Shown piece by piece: positions 8,163-16,475 of a stretch of 64,000 nucleotides of DNA; positions within the stretch are counted from its first letter, which is position 1; every line of letters begins with the position of its first letter. A model generated the notes under the pieces. That model searched no databases. It had not been told where the DNA came from and saw only the letters and a list, made by a program, of their open reading frames with translations. The translations under genes and the position numbers were made by a program. This DNA is from Nocardia vaccinii NBRC 15922 (GTDB lineage Bacteria; Actinomycetota; Actinomycetes; Mycobacteriales; Mycobacteriaceae), in the NCBI RefSeq assembly GCF_001613305.1, contig NZ_BDCC01000058.1:62001-126000 (forward strand), read 5' to 3'.

Positions 8163-9839
8163 ATGGCAGACCCCACTCGGCGGGAGACCCCCGCGCCGCG
8201 ATCGGCGCCCGAAACGCGGACGGACGCGGCCACCGCCGCGCCGCCGACCCGGGTGGAGGGCACCGGTCCGGCCAAGACCGTAACCGCCTCTCCGCAGCAG
8301 GAATACCACCCCGAACGGCTTCCGCCCCGGCTGGAATCGCGCTTCCACATCGAGCGTCTGCTCGGGCGTGGCGGCGAGGCGTCGGTGTGGTTGTGCGGCG
8401 ATACCGATACCGGCGAGCAGGCGGCGATCAAACTCTATCGGGACGCGCCGATCTACAGCGTCGACTTCGACGCACCGGAATACCGGGCGAATCTGGATCG
8501 CGAATTCACCGTCGAGGTCTTCACCCGCGACGCCGATCACGGCGTGCACTACGAGGTGATGGAGTACTGCCGCCTCGGTTCCCTGGAGCAGCTGCTCGTC
8601 GAGAAGCCCGGCCCGGTCACCGACGCCCGGGCCCGCGCGATACTCACCACACTCGCGCGGGCGATTCACGGTCTGCACGGCGGCGCGGGCGGTCCCGCGC
8701 TGGTGCACGGCGACATCAAGCCGGGAAATATTTTGGCCCGCAAGGCCGAACCGCTCGAACTGGTACTCGCCGACTTCGGATTGGCGGCCGAAATGGGCGA
8801 CCGGTCCCGGGTGACCAACCTGGGCCTGGGCACCGCCGCTTACAGCGCACCCGAACTCGTGCTGTTCAAGACGCCCGCCGCCGACTGGTGGAGTCTGGGC
8901 ATGGTCTTGTACCGGGTCCTGGTCGGGCAGCACTACTTCGTCCGCGCCGACGGCGACACGATCGACGAACGGGTCATCGGGCGCGCACTGTTCGACGGCG
9001 ACGTCTCGTTGGCCGCGATCGACGACACCCCGCTCTCGTCCGAACAGCAGGCCCGTTGGCGACTGTTGTTGTCCGGTCTGCTGACCCGCGATCACCGCGA
9101 GCGCTGGGGCCACGACGAGGTCGTCGCCTGGCTGGACGGGAAGTCACCCGAGGTACACCGCCCGCCGGCCGACGCGGGGCCGGCCCGGCCGCGTGCGGCC
9201 GAATCCTTCGTGATCGCCGGAGTCGGCGAATTCGTCGACGCCGAGGAACTCGGTCTGGCGATGGCGGCACATCCCGAGGCGGCCGCCCGCGCCCTGGCCG
9301 GGAAGGGCCGCCTGCGGTTGATCGAGTGGCTCACCACGGAGGTGCGGACCAGCGAAACCTACTCGGCGTTGAAGACGCACGGAACCGATTGGGGCCCGGA
9401 CGAATTGGTCACCTACTTCGTCGCCCGGCTGGCGCCCTCGGCGCCCCTGGTCTACGCGGGCCACGCGGTGTCGACGCCGGCGGATCTGCGCCGGCTGGTG
9501 GAGGACTGGTCCGCCGAGCATGTGGTCCAGGCGCTGTACGACAGTGAATTGCTCGCCGGGCTCGGCAACAACGAGCAGCGGTCCGGATTCCGGATGATCG
9601 ACGCGAATTGGCACGACATGGTCGGCCAAGCGCTCGAAATTGCGAAAATCCGTGCGATAACGCTGGATTCGTCCGCGCGCGGCCACATCACCCGGCACGC
9701 GCTGCTGATGGCCGCCTCGGACGACACGGTCGTCGACGGGTATCTGGACCGGGTTCGGACCCGCCTGAACGGATCCGGACTGAACGCCGCCAAGGAAGTG
9801 AGCTGGTTCGCCGACCTGCGCCGCGATGCACGCCTGTGA
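8163..9839 (+). CDS. Cytoplasmic Ser/Thr protein kinase with a novel C-terminal region
   Basis: The 558-residue protein starts at ATG 8163 after a strong AAGGAG site. After a Pro/Ala-rich N-terminus of about 55 residues comes a Hanks-type kinase domain: Gly loop GRGGEA, Lys90 (AIK), catalytic loop HGDIKPGN at 182-189, DFG at 204, APE, and a DWWSLG helix F motif. The Arg of the usual HRD is Gly. About 220 C-terminal residues form an uncharacterised soluble domain. There is no transmembrane helix or PASTA domain, unlike PknB. It is separated by 52 bases from the phosphatase and is the only operon gene with a long spacer, so its level may be set separately. Confidence 0.9.
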   Translation: MADPTRRETPAPRSAPETRTDAATAAPPTRVEGTGPAKTVTASPQQEYHPERLPPRLESRFHIERLLGRGGEASVWLCGDTDTGEQAAIKLYRDAPIYSVDFDAPEYRANLDREFTVEVFTRDADHGVHYEVMEYCRLGSLEQLLVEKPGPVTDARARAILTTLARAIHGLHGGAGGPALVHGDIKPGNILARKAEPLELVLADFGLAAEMGDRSRVTNLGLGTAAYSAPELVLFKTPAADWWSLGMVLYRVLVGQHYFVRADGDTIDERVIGRALFDGDVSLAAIDDTPLSSEQQARWRLLLSGLLTRDHRERWGHDEVVAWLDGKSPEVHRPPADAGPARPRAAESFVIAGVGEFVDAEELGLAMAAHPEAAARALAGKGRLRLIEWLTTEVRTSETYSALKTHGTDWGPDELVTYFVARLAPSAPLVYAGHAVSTPADLRRLVEDWSAEHVVQALYDSELLAGLGNNEQRSGFRMIDANWHDMVGQALEIAKIRAITLDSSARGHITRHALLMAASDDTVVDGYLDRVRTRLNGSGLNAAKEVSWFADLRRDARL

Positions 9840-9847
9840 CAGCGACA

Positions 9848-9881
9848 AAATCCGGGCCGAGGCTCTCCCCGGCCCGGATTT
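9848..9881. terminator. Bidirectional terminator between convergent genes
   Basis: An 11-bp perfect stem (AAATCCGGGCC / GGCCCGGATTT) encloses a 12-base loop. The stem has A-rich and T-rich ends, so it can act on both strands. It lies between the kinase stop and the stop of the convergent membrane protein gene. Confidence 0.75.
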
Positions 9882-9897
9882 CGGCACTATCGCCGAA

Positions 9898-10386
9898 TCA
9901 CTGTGCGTCGCTTCGCATATCGGCCTCCAGCTGCACCACCCGCCGTTGCAGCAACCAGACCTTGGTGACGACCCGATCGCAGAAACCTACGATGCCGCCC
10001 TGGGTCGACCACTGCGACATCCAGATGTCCACCTGGGTGATGCCGTCGTCGACCCGCTCGACATCGATGGACACCACCGGCTTCTTCAGAGTGGCCGCCG
10101 ACATGCCGAATCCGCGTGGTTTGAAATTCAGCGCACCGCGCCCGTCCACGCGCTTCCAGCCGAACGTCCCGAATTCGTCCAGGATCGTCTCCATGACGAG
10201 CCCGACGGACGCGGACGTCCCCAAGGTCACCTGCCGCGTCGCCACGGCGCTGAGCACCCACCCCAACACCAGCACCGCACCGATCCAGATCAGGAACGCG
10301 ACGAATCCCGCCCCGAACCCGCCGACCGCACCGACGCCGAACGTCGCGATCAGACCGACAGCCAACGCAACAAGGAAAATCTGCAT
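9898..10386 (-). CDS. Small membrane protein
   Basis: The 162-residue protein from ATG 10386 (GGAG about ten bases upstream) begins with a hydrophobic region of about 50 residues that can form two membrane helices rich in Gly, Val and Ala. A polar domain of about 105 residues follows, with predicted beta strands and a basic C-terminus. It resembles small actinobacterial proteins with an N-terminal hairpin anchor and a cytoplasmic domain, but I cannot name the family. It is convergent with the kinase operon and divergent from the TPR gene. Confidence 0.65.
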   Translation of the reverse strand: MQIFLVALAVGLIATFGVGAVGGFGAGFVAFLIWIGAVLVLGWVLSAVATRQVTLGTSASVGLVMETILDEFGTFGWKRVDGRGALNFKPRGFGMSAATLKKPVVSIDVERVDDGITQVDIWMSQWSTQGGIVGFCDRVVTKVWLLQRRVVQLEADMRSDAQ

Positions 10387-10563
10387 GTCGAATACTCCAG
10401 TCTCGGAGTGGCCGAACACTTTCCGGCCTCCGTGAATTCCGTTGAATCCCATGACAACCGGAAAAATCCGTGGGGACGATTCAAAAATTAGCACCGCCGG
10501 GTGTGCCCGAAAATCATTCACATGTACGACATCCACGACGGAACCCAATTCGGAGATCACGCG

Positions 10564-13068
10564 ATGGCCGATGCGGACATCGAAGTCGCGCAGGCTTTAT
10601 TGGAGACCGGGCTCGACCTGCTCCAGCAGCAGGAAACGTCCCGGGCGATCGAATCGTTCGACCGGGCCCGGACCCTCTGCGCCGCACTCGGACTCGATCA
10701 GAATGCCGCACTCTGCCTGCGCTGGATCGGCCTGGCTCACCTCGGGGCCGAGAATCCGGCCGCCGCGTCGGAGGCGTTCATCGAGGCGATCGGGCTGCTC
10801 GATGACGGCAGCGAGTCCGAATTGCTCACCGACTGCGCCCATCTCGCGGCCGATACGCTCGACGCCCTCGATCGGCCCGAAGAGTCGATTCCGTATCTGC
10901 GGCAGGCGATTCGGGGTTATCGCGCCCTCGGTGATCCGGAGCGCGAAGCCGAATGCACGAGTGCGCTGGCGCTGGCGCTGGCCGACGTGGCGGAGTTCCG
11001 GTCCGCCTGGCAGACCATGCGCGAGGCGAGTGTGAAATTCATTGCCATCCAGAACCTTTCGGATGCCGCGGAATGCGTGCACGCCGCCGGGGATTTCGCT
11101 ATGGCGGATGACGACGCGCACACCGCGCGCGAGCTGTATGCCGCCGCGGTGGAATCGTACCGGCGGGCCGAGGATGCAACGGGTCGCGCGTCGACCGAGC
11201 CGATCGCCGACTGCCGGGAGGCGCTGGCCGAGATACTCACCGAAGAGGGCCGCATCGACGAGGCGATCGAGGCGTTCGGCGCGGCGGCGACCGGATTGCG
11301 CACCGTGGGCAACCATCTGCGAGCGGGTGACTGCCACCGGCGGATCGGGATGTTGATGCTGAAGACGGGTCAAGTTGCTTTGGCGACAGAGGAATTCGGT
11401 CTGGCGACGGACGAATTGGCCGAATCCGGCGAACTCGGCATCGCCGCCGAGATGGCCGTCGTGCAGGGGTCGACGGCGCAGAATCTGGACCGGTACGACG
11501 AGGCGCGCGCGGCCTTCGAGCGGGCCCGTCAGTACCACGTCGCGACGGGTGACACGATCCAGATCGCGCGCTGTGACATGGAATTGGCCACTGTGACCCT
11601 GTCGCGAGGCGACTTCGAGGCAGCCGAACTCGCTCTCCGGCAGTGCTGCGCCGTATTCGAAGCCGCCGACGAGCGGCAGCTTTTCGCCCAGGCGCTACAG
11701 TACCTCGGTTCCACTGCGCTGCAACGAGGCGAATTCGCAAGGGCCCTCGAACTGGCCACGGCGACCGTGCCGCTCGCCGAGCAGGGCGAGGATCCCGAGT
11801 TCCACGCCGGCTGCCTGATGAACGTCGGCGCCGCACTGTTTTCCGTCGGCGAATACGAGCGGGCCACAACGCAAATCACGCAGGCTCGCCTGGCATTCGA
11901 GCGCATCGGGTCGTGGCCACTCGCGGCCGCCTGCCGGGCCACCGAGGGGGAATGCCTGCTGGCGCTCGGCCGCTACGACGAGTCGGAGCGAGCCCTCACC
12001 GAGGCTCTCGCCGCGCACAGCTCGTTCGGAACCCGCGCCCATCAGGCCTCTGCCGCACAGCATCTCGGCCTGCTGTACGCGGACACCGGGCGCCTGGACC
12101 GCGCGATCGACGCGTTCCACCATTCGATCGCACTGTTCACCGAGGTCGGCCGGACCGTGGACCTGGCTCAGGCGCGCGCGAATCTGGCCGGGGTGCACAT
12201 GAAACAGGCCAACTTCGCCGACGCCGCCGCGGCCTTCCGCCTCGCCGCCGCGGATCTGGAGCGAATCGGTTTCCCACATCGGGCCGCCGCGTGCCGGCAG
12301 AACCTGGGGGTGGCGATCGTCATGCAGGGACATGCCGCCGAGGGGCTGGCCCTACTCGAATCGTCCCTGCGCCAGTTCGAATCCGACCCCGCGCACCGAG
12401 CGAACACCGCGGCCTGCCACCGGAACATCGGCATCGCGCACCGCGCCCGCGGCCACCACGAGCTCGCACTGACCCATCTGGCGCGCGCCCGCGAGATCAG
12501 CATGGAGCTGGGCGCGCTGGTCGAAGTGGCGCTCATCGACATTCTGATGGCGGAGACCGGCAGCATGCGGCCGGGCGGGTCCTTGCGTTCGGCTCTCGAC
12601 CTCGCGCTTCCGGCGATGCTGTACGTGGAGTCCCGGCGAGTGCAGTTGTCGGACGCGGCCGGGCGCGTCGGCTCGGCCGCGTTGTACAGCGCACTGCAGG
12701 CCATGCTGTTCGACTGGGTGCACCGGCTCGCGGACGCGGCGCTGATGGCGGAGCTGATCGAGGTTTCGATCAACGTCGGCGTGCACGGCGGCCCTGCGCC
12801 GGACTCGACGACCACCGACCTCGCGTTGCTGATCGGCGAGACACTTCCCGGCCCTCCGGTCCAGGATCGCGCCCGGCGCCCCGGCGATGCACCCGCAAAC
12901 CAGCCGTCCGATGCGGTGGGGGCGCTGATCCGCGGCGCGACCCTACCCATCCACCCGGCGCCGCCACTGCGGATGCCCGATGGCGCAATCGCACTGCAAC
13001 GGCATCTCCGCGCGGCCGACGAGCGTTACGGCGGCTTCGACCGGCCGCCCGACCTGCGGGCCTGGTGA
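10564..13068 (+). CDS. Large tetratricopeptide-repeat protein
   Basis: The 834-residue protein starts at ATG 10564 with GGAG nine bases upstream. It consists almost entirely of TPR-like helix pairs of 34-40 residues (recurring A-x-x-G, Y/F-D-E-A and A-L-x-Y/F patterns, for example RYDEAR, RYDESE and RLDRAID) from about residue 10 to 690. A non-repeat Pro/Ala-rich C-terminal part follows. There is no DNA-binding, ATPase or membrane segment. Such solenoids are protein-binding scaffolds. It sits beside the kinase/AAA+ locus and may be its scaffold or client, but it has its own ribosome site and about 720 bp separate it from the kinase, so the link is only positional. Confidence 0.8.
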   Translation: MADADIEVAQALLETGLDLLQQQETSRAIESFDRARTLCAALGLDQNAALCLRWIGLAHLGAENPAAASEAFIEAIGLLDDGSESELLTDCAHLAADTLDALDRPEESIPYLRQAIRGYRALGDPEREAECTSALALALADVAEFRSAWQTMREASVKFIAIQNLSDAAECVHAAGDFAMADDDAHTARELYAAAVESYRRAEDATGRASTEPIADCREALAEILTEEGRIDEAIEAFGAAATGLRTVGNHLRAGDCHRRIGMLMLKTGQVALATEEFGLATDELAESGELGIAAEMAVVQGSTAQNLDRYDEARAAFERARQYHVATGDTIQIARCDMELATVTLSRGDFEAAELALRQCCAVFEAADERQLFAQALQYLGSTALQRGEFARALELATATVPLAEQGEDPEFHAGCLMNVGAALFSVGEYERATTQITQARLAFERIGSWPLAAACRATEGECLLALGRYDESERALTEALAAHSSFGTRAHQASAAQHLGLLYADTGRLDRAIDAFHHSIALFTEVGRTVDLAQARANLAGVHMKQANFADAAAAFRLAAADLERIGFPHRAAACRQNLGVAIVMQGHAAEGLALLESSLRQFESDPAHRANTAACHRNIGIAHRARGHHELALTHLARAREISMELGALVEVALIDILMAETGSMRPGGSLRSALDLALPAMLYVESRRVQLSDAAGRVGSAALYSALQAMLFDWVHRLADAALMAELIEVSINVGVHGGPAPDSTTTDLALLIGETLPGPPVQDRARRPGDAPANQPSDAVGALIRGATLPIHPAPPLRMPDGAIALQRHLRAADERYGGFDRPPDLRAW

Positions 13069-13144
13069 CGGCGCGATCCTCGACCCGTTCCCGGCGCCGC
13101 GGCCCCTGCGCCCGATCGAACGGTCACGGGTGCAGGATGACGGG

Positions 13145-14065
13145 GTGAGAACTCCGTTCGGTCGTCCCGATCTCGCGCCCTACCGCGCCTACCAGCAGCG
13201 TTCCGGTGTGCGGCCCGGCGGGTTGACGGCGCACTTCCTCGGGACGAGCTCACTGCTGCTGTCGGATGGCGCGACCACTCTGCTGTGCGACGGATTCGTC
13301 ACGCGTCCGGGACTGGTGCGGGTCGGGCTGGGGCGGATCGCGCCGGACGCGGGGCTGGTCCGCGCCGCGATCGAGCGGCTGAACGTGACGACACTGCACG
13401 CGGTGTTCTGCGCGCACTCGCATTACGACCATGCTCTCGATGCCCCGCTGTGGTGTCTGCAGACCGGGGCGGAGCTGGTCGGATCGGAGTCCACCGCGAA
13501 TATCGGGCGCGGGCTCGGACTCGCCGAGAGCTCGTTGCGAGTGGTGGGTGACGGGGACACGGTCGACTACGGGGCCTTTACGCTGACATTCCTGGATTCG
13601 GTACACAGCCCGGGCGATCGGTATCCGGGCATCGTGACGCGCCCGCTGGTTCCACCGGCGCGTACCGGCGCGTGGAAGACCGGCACCGCGTACTCGGTGC
13701 TCATCGAGCATCCGACCGGACGAATCCTGTTGCACGCCAGCGCGAATCATCGCCCCGGGATGCTGACCGGGCGCAGCGCCGAGGTCGTCTACCTGGGCAT
13801 CGGGGGCCTGGGCCGGCAATCGCGCGACTTCGTGCGACGGTACTGGGACGAGGTTGTCGGCGCGGTCGGCGCGCGCCGGGTCGTGCTGGTGCACTGGGAC
13901 GATTTCTTCATCGGACTGGACAAGCCGCTGCGTCCGCTGCCGTACTTCGCGGATCGATTCGACGCGGCGATGGAGATGGTGCTGTTACTGGCACAGCGCG
14001 ACGCCGTGGACGTGGTGCTGCCGGTCGCCTGGGAAGCCACCGATCCACACGGCGAGCCGAGCTGA
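13145..14065 (+). CDS. MBL-fold metallo-hydrolase
   Basis: The 306-residue product starts at GTG 13145 (an AGGAT ribosome site lies just upstream). It has the metallo-beta-lactamase metal motif HSHYDH in CAHSHYDHALD, with later Asp and His positions (DSVHSPG, HWDDF). It lacks a signal peptide, so it is a cytoplasmic metal-dependent hydrolase rather than a secreted beta-lactamase. The fold is shared by lactonases, phosphodiesterases and UlaG-like enzymes; the substrate cannot be read from sequence. It follows the TPR gene by 76 bases. Confidence 0.82.
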   Translation: MRTPFGRPDLAPYRAYQQRSGVRPGGLTAHFLGTSSLLLSDGATTLLCDGFVTRPGLVRVGLGRIAPDAGLVRAAIERLNVTTLHAVFCAHSHYDHALDAPLWCLQTGAELVGSESTANIGRGLGLAESSLRVVGDGDTVDYGAFTLTFLDSVHSPGDRYPGIVTRPLVPPARTGAWKTGTAYSVLIEHPTGRILLHASANHRPGMLTGRSAEVVYLGIGGLGRQSRDFVRRYWDEVVGAVGARRVVLVHWDDFFIGLDKPLRPLPYFADRFDAAMEMVLLLAQRDAVDVVLPVAWEATDPHGEPS

Positions 14066-14090
14066 ACGTGCGGGACGGCCGGGCAGCCGC

Positions 14091-14534
14091 TCAGCCGTTG
14101 GCGTAGACGCGATCCGGAACGAGCAGGACGACCGCACGGCGTTCCTCGGCCATCACCCGGTCGTACTCGTCCCAATCCTCGTGGGTGCCCCCGGCCGCGG
14201 TGAACACCTCGCGCAGCAGCAGGCGCAGGCGTTCGGTGTCGATGCCGGGGACCGGATCGTCGGGTCCGGCGATCCACACCGGCCCCTCGGCCGCGGCCCA
14301 CTCCCAGCCGACGCGCACGACGGCCGTCATCCGGGGCCGCGCCCGCAGATTCGTCAGCTTGCGGGTGCCACCGCGCAACACCATCCCGACCACGTCCTCG
14401 CCGGTCAGTGGATGTTTCAGCACGCCCGCGTTGACGAGCGAGGAGTGGATCGTGCCGTCCGCCCGGGCGGTCGACACCACGCTGAGCCCATGATCACCGG
14501 CGATCAGCCGGGCGAAATCCGCGAGATCGGTCAC
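14091..14534 (-). CDS. PPOX-class, probably F420-dependent, reductase
   Basis: The 147-residue protein is a split-barrel flavin/F420-binding protein of the pyridoxamine-phosphate-oxidase-like superfamily. Recognisable features are an N-terminal STARADGTIHSSLVN strand pair, GTRKLTNLRARP and the central VRVGWEWAAAEGPV barrel strand. Actinobacterial proteins of this length and pattern use F420H2. Substrate unknown. The GTG start at 14534 lies six bases after a -10-like TAGACT, consistent with a leaderless message. Confidence 0.75.
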   Translation of the reverse strand: MTDLADFARLIAGDHGLSVVSTARADGTIHSSLVNAGVLKHPLTGEDVVGMVLRGGTRKLTNLRARPRMTAVVRVGWEWAAAEGPVWIAGPDDPVPGIDTERLRLLLREVFTAAGGTHEDWDEYDRVMAEERRAVVLLVPDRVYANG

Positions 14535-14540
14535 CTGGGC

Positions 14541-14546
14541 AGTCTA
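14541..14546 (-). promoter_or_regulatory. -10 element of a leaderless promoter
   Basis: On the minus strand TAGACT is followed by six bases and then the GTG start of the PPOX gene. This is the usual spacing when transcription begins at the start codon, and no ribosome site is present. Confidence 0.45.
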
Positions 14547-14712
14547 CGGAATTCCGCGGCGGCGGATGCGCCCGTGGCGGCGTGCGCGCGGTGAATACGC
14601 AGTACGAGAAAGCATCTCGCTGAGGCTGACCCGTGGGCGATACCGCTGTGCCTGATCAGCTTCGCGGTATGGCAAGCCGCCCGCCCGATTCCCCCTGGTG
14701 GAGACTGAGGGC

Positions 14713-15114
14713 ATGGTGGACGATTCGGTGCGGATGCTCGTCGTGGACGCGGCCAATGTCGTCGGCTCCCGCCCCGACGGCTGGTGGCGTGACCGCGCGG
14801 GAGCGGCCCGCCGGTTGCTGACGGGATTGGCGGTGTTGCGCGAACGCCTCCCGCAATCGTGCGAGGTGATCGTCGTCCTCGAAGGTGCCGCGAAAGCGGT
14901 GAGCGACAATGAATTCCGCAATCTGAGGGTGGTACGTGCCGCGGGTTCGGGAGACGACGCGATTGTCGCGGCCGCGGCCGGACACAGCGACCGGTCACGG
15001 GTCCTGGTCGTCACCGCGGACCGCGGTCTGCGCACCCGCATCGAAGCGCTGGGCGCACGCACAACCGGGCCACGATGGCTCCTGGACCGGATCGATTCGG
15101 CCCGAAATCCGTAG
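14713..15114 (+). CDS. NYN/PIN-like nuclease-fold protein
   Basis: The 133-residue protein opens with the strand LVVDAANVVGSRP and later has VVVTADRGL and GARTTGPRWLL. These acidic positions are arranged as in the NYN/PIN nuclease fold (Asp after strand 1, Asp-Asp in the middle, and Thr-Ala-Asp-Arg). Proteins of this kind are widespread in mycolic-acid bacteria; an RNA-processing role is inferred from the fold. The start is ATG 14713 after GAGGG; a GTG at 14698 is possible. Confidence 0.65.
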   Translation: MVDDSVRMLVVDAANVVGSRPDGWWRDRAGAARRLLTGLAVLRERLPQSCEVIVVLEGAAKAVSDNEFRNLRVVRAAGSGDDAIVAAAAGHSDRSRVLVVTADRGLRTRIEALGARTTGPRWLLDRIDSARNP

Positions 15115-15207
15115 CCGAGGGGGAGACCGTCACCTCGCCCACACCGCTTGACCTGAACTTCGGTTGAGTTTGCAGGCTGTGATCAGTACCGGAAAGCGGA
15201 GGATGAC

Positions 15208-15657
15208 ATGAATACTCGACCGAACGTGCACGACCCGGCCGCCGATGCGACCGCACGAGCCGTCGCCGCGGACCTCGCCGCCGAATTGCAGCAGGCGGGT
15301 GAGACCGCCGACGCCGACCGCTACGACCACTCGTTCGCCGCGGATGTGTTGTGGGGCAGCCCTTTCGGCGCGCTGATCGTGGGATACAGCCGGATCAACG
15401 CGATCCACCGCCGAATGATGGGGCTGAGCAAACCCGTCGCTCCGCCGTCTCGCTTCGAGGTCGTGGTGGCCAACAGCCCGGCTCCGGGCGTGGTCGTCAC
15501 CCAGATTCGCAGACAGGCCCTCGACCCGCGGGCGTTCTCCGAAGTCGCCCTGTATGTCCTGGTGGAACGCGACGGGCGATGGTGGCTGTCCGCCGCGCAG
15601 AACACCCCGGTAGACGAATCGAGATCGTTCCTGACGCGCACGAACCCCGATTCCTGA
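15208..15657 (+). CDS. SnoaL-like/DUF4440-type protein
   Basis: The 149-residue protein has the cone-shaped SnoaL/NTF2-like pattern: an N-terminal helix, YDHSFAADVLWGSPFGALIVG, then RDGRWWLSAAQNTPV at the C-terminal strand. It is annotated in relatives as a SgcJ/EcaC-type putative oxidoreductase, although the enzymatic activity is not established. A GGAGG site precedes ATG 15208. It is probably a single gene; the gap from the NYN gene is 93 bases. Confidence 0.75.
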   Translation: MNTRPNVHDPAADATARAVAADLAAELQQAGETADADRYDHSFAADVLWGSPFGALIVGYSRINAIHRRMMGLSKPVAPPSRFEVVVANSPAPGVVVTQIRRQALDPRAFSEVALYVLVERDGRWWLSAAQNTPVDESRSFLTRTNPDS

Positions 15658-15980
15658 TTCCGCGTCCCGCCGAGCTTCGTACCGTCGCCCCTGCGTAACA
15701 GCAACGGAACGGCCATCGTTTCGACATGAGTAAGCTCGGCGCGCTCCTGGCGGAGAGCGAGATCGATATCCGTCCCGGGCAAGCGGGCACCGACTGATCG
15801 GATCCCGGCCGGCCCATCACGGTCGACGATTCGTCCGATTTCCGCGTGGGTATGGCCACGAACAGGCAATACGGTGCCGAACCGGCGCCGAATGCCATGT
15901 CCGATTACCGCTGGTATCGGGTGTGGAACTGGGGCAGAGTCGTCGGTGGGGATATGACGCGACAAGTGAGAGGAATCGCG
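15658..15980. other. Intergenic region before ogt
   Basis: About 320 bases lack a convincing gene. An ATG at 15726 opens a 23-codon frame with no other support. The frame of ogt is open upstream to 15846, but codon bias there is poor and the strong ribosome site lies just before 15981. A promoter for ogt is expected here; I see no clear hexamers. Confidence 0.4.
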
Positions 15981-16475
15981 ATGGCCGTGTACGCGACAAT
16001 GAACAGCCCGGTCGGGGACTTGCTGCTGACCGGCGAGCTCGGCCGCAATGGCCTCGCGCTCGTTTCGGTGTCCATGAGCGGCGGGAAACAGCCCTCGTTC
16101 GTGGGCGAGCGGACCGCCACGCCGGAGGCGTTCACCGAGGTGACCACCCAGCTGAACGCCTATTTCGCGGGCGATCGAACGGATTTCGATCTCGAATATG
16201 CCAGTGCCGGAACAGATTTCCAGCGACGCGTGTGGCGCGCACTGGACGAGATCCGCTACGGAACGACCGTCAGCTATGGCTGGATAGCCGAGCGGATCGG
16301 CGCGTCCCGCGCGGCGGTGCGCGCGGTGGGCGCGGCCATCGGCGCGAACCCGTTGCTGATCGTACGGCCGTGTCACCGAGTCGTCGGGGCGAACGGTTCC
16401 CTGACCGGCTACGCGGGCGGCCTCGACAACAAGCGAGTACTCCTGGAACTCGAAAATGCCAGCTGTGCAATCTGA
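15981..16475 (+). CDS. ogt: Methylated-DNA--protein-cysteine methyltransferase
   Basis: The 164-residue protein has the active-site motif PCHRVVG with the acceptor cysteine at about residue 131, preceded by the helix-turn-helix region GASRAAVRAVGAAIGANP that inserts into the minor groove. It repairs O6-alkylguanine in DNA by transferring the alkyl group to itself in a suicide reaction. The start ATG 15981 follows GAGAGGA. The 3' end overlaps the next gene by 20 bases, so the two are co-transcribed and together form an alkylation-damage pair. Confidence 0.93.
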   Translation: MAVYATMNSPVGDLLLTGELGRNGLALVSVSMSGGKQPSFVGERTATPEAFTEVTTQLNAYFAGDRTDFDLEYASAGTDFQRRVWRALDEIRYGTTVSYGWIAERIGASRAAVRAVGAAIGANPLLIVRPCHRVVGANGSLTGYAGGLDNKRVLLELENASCAI

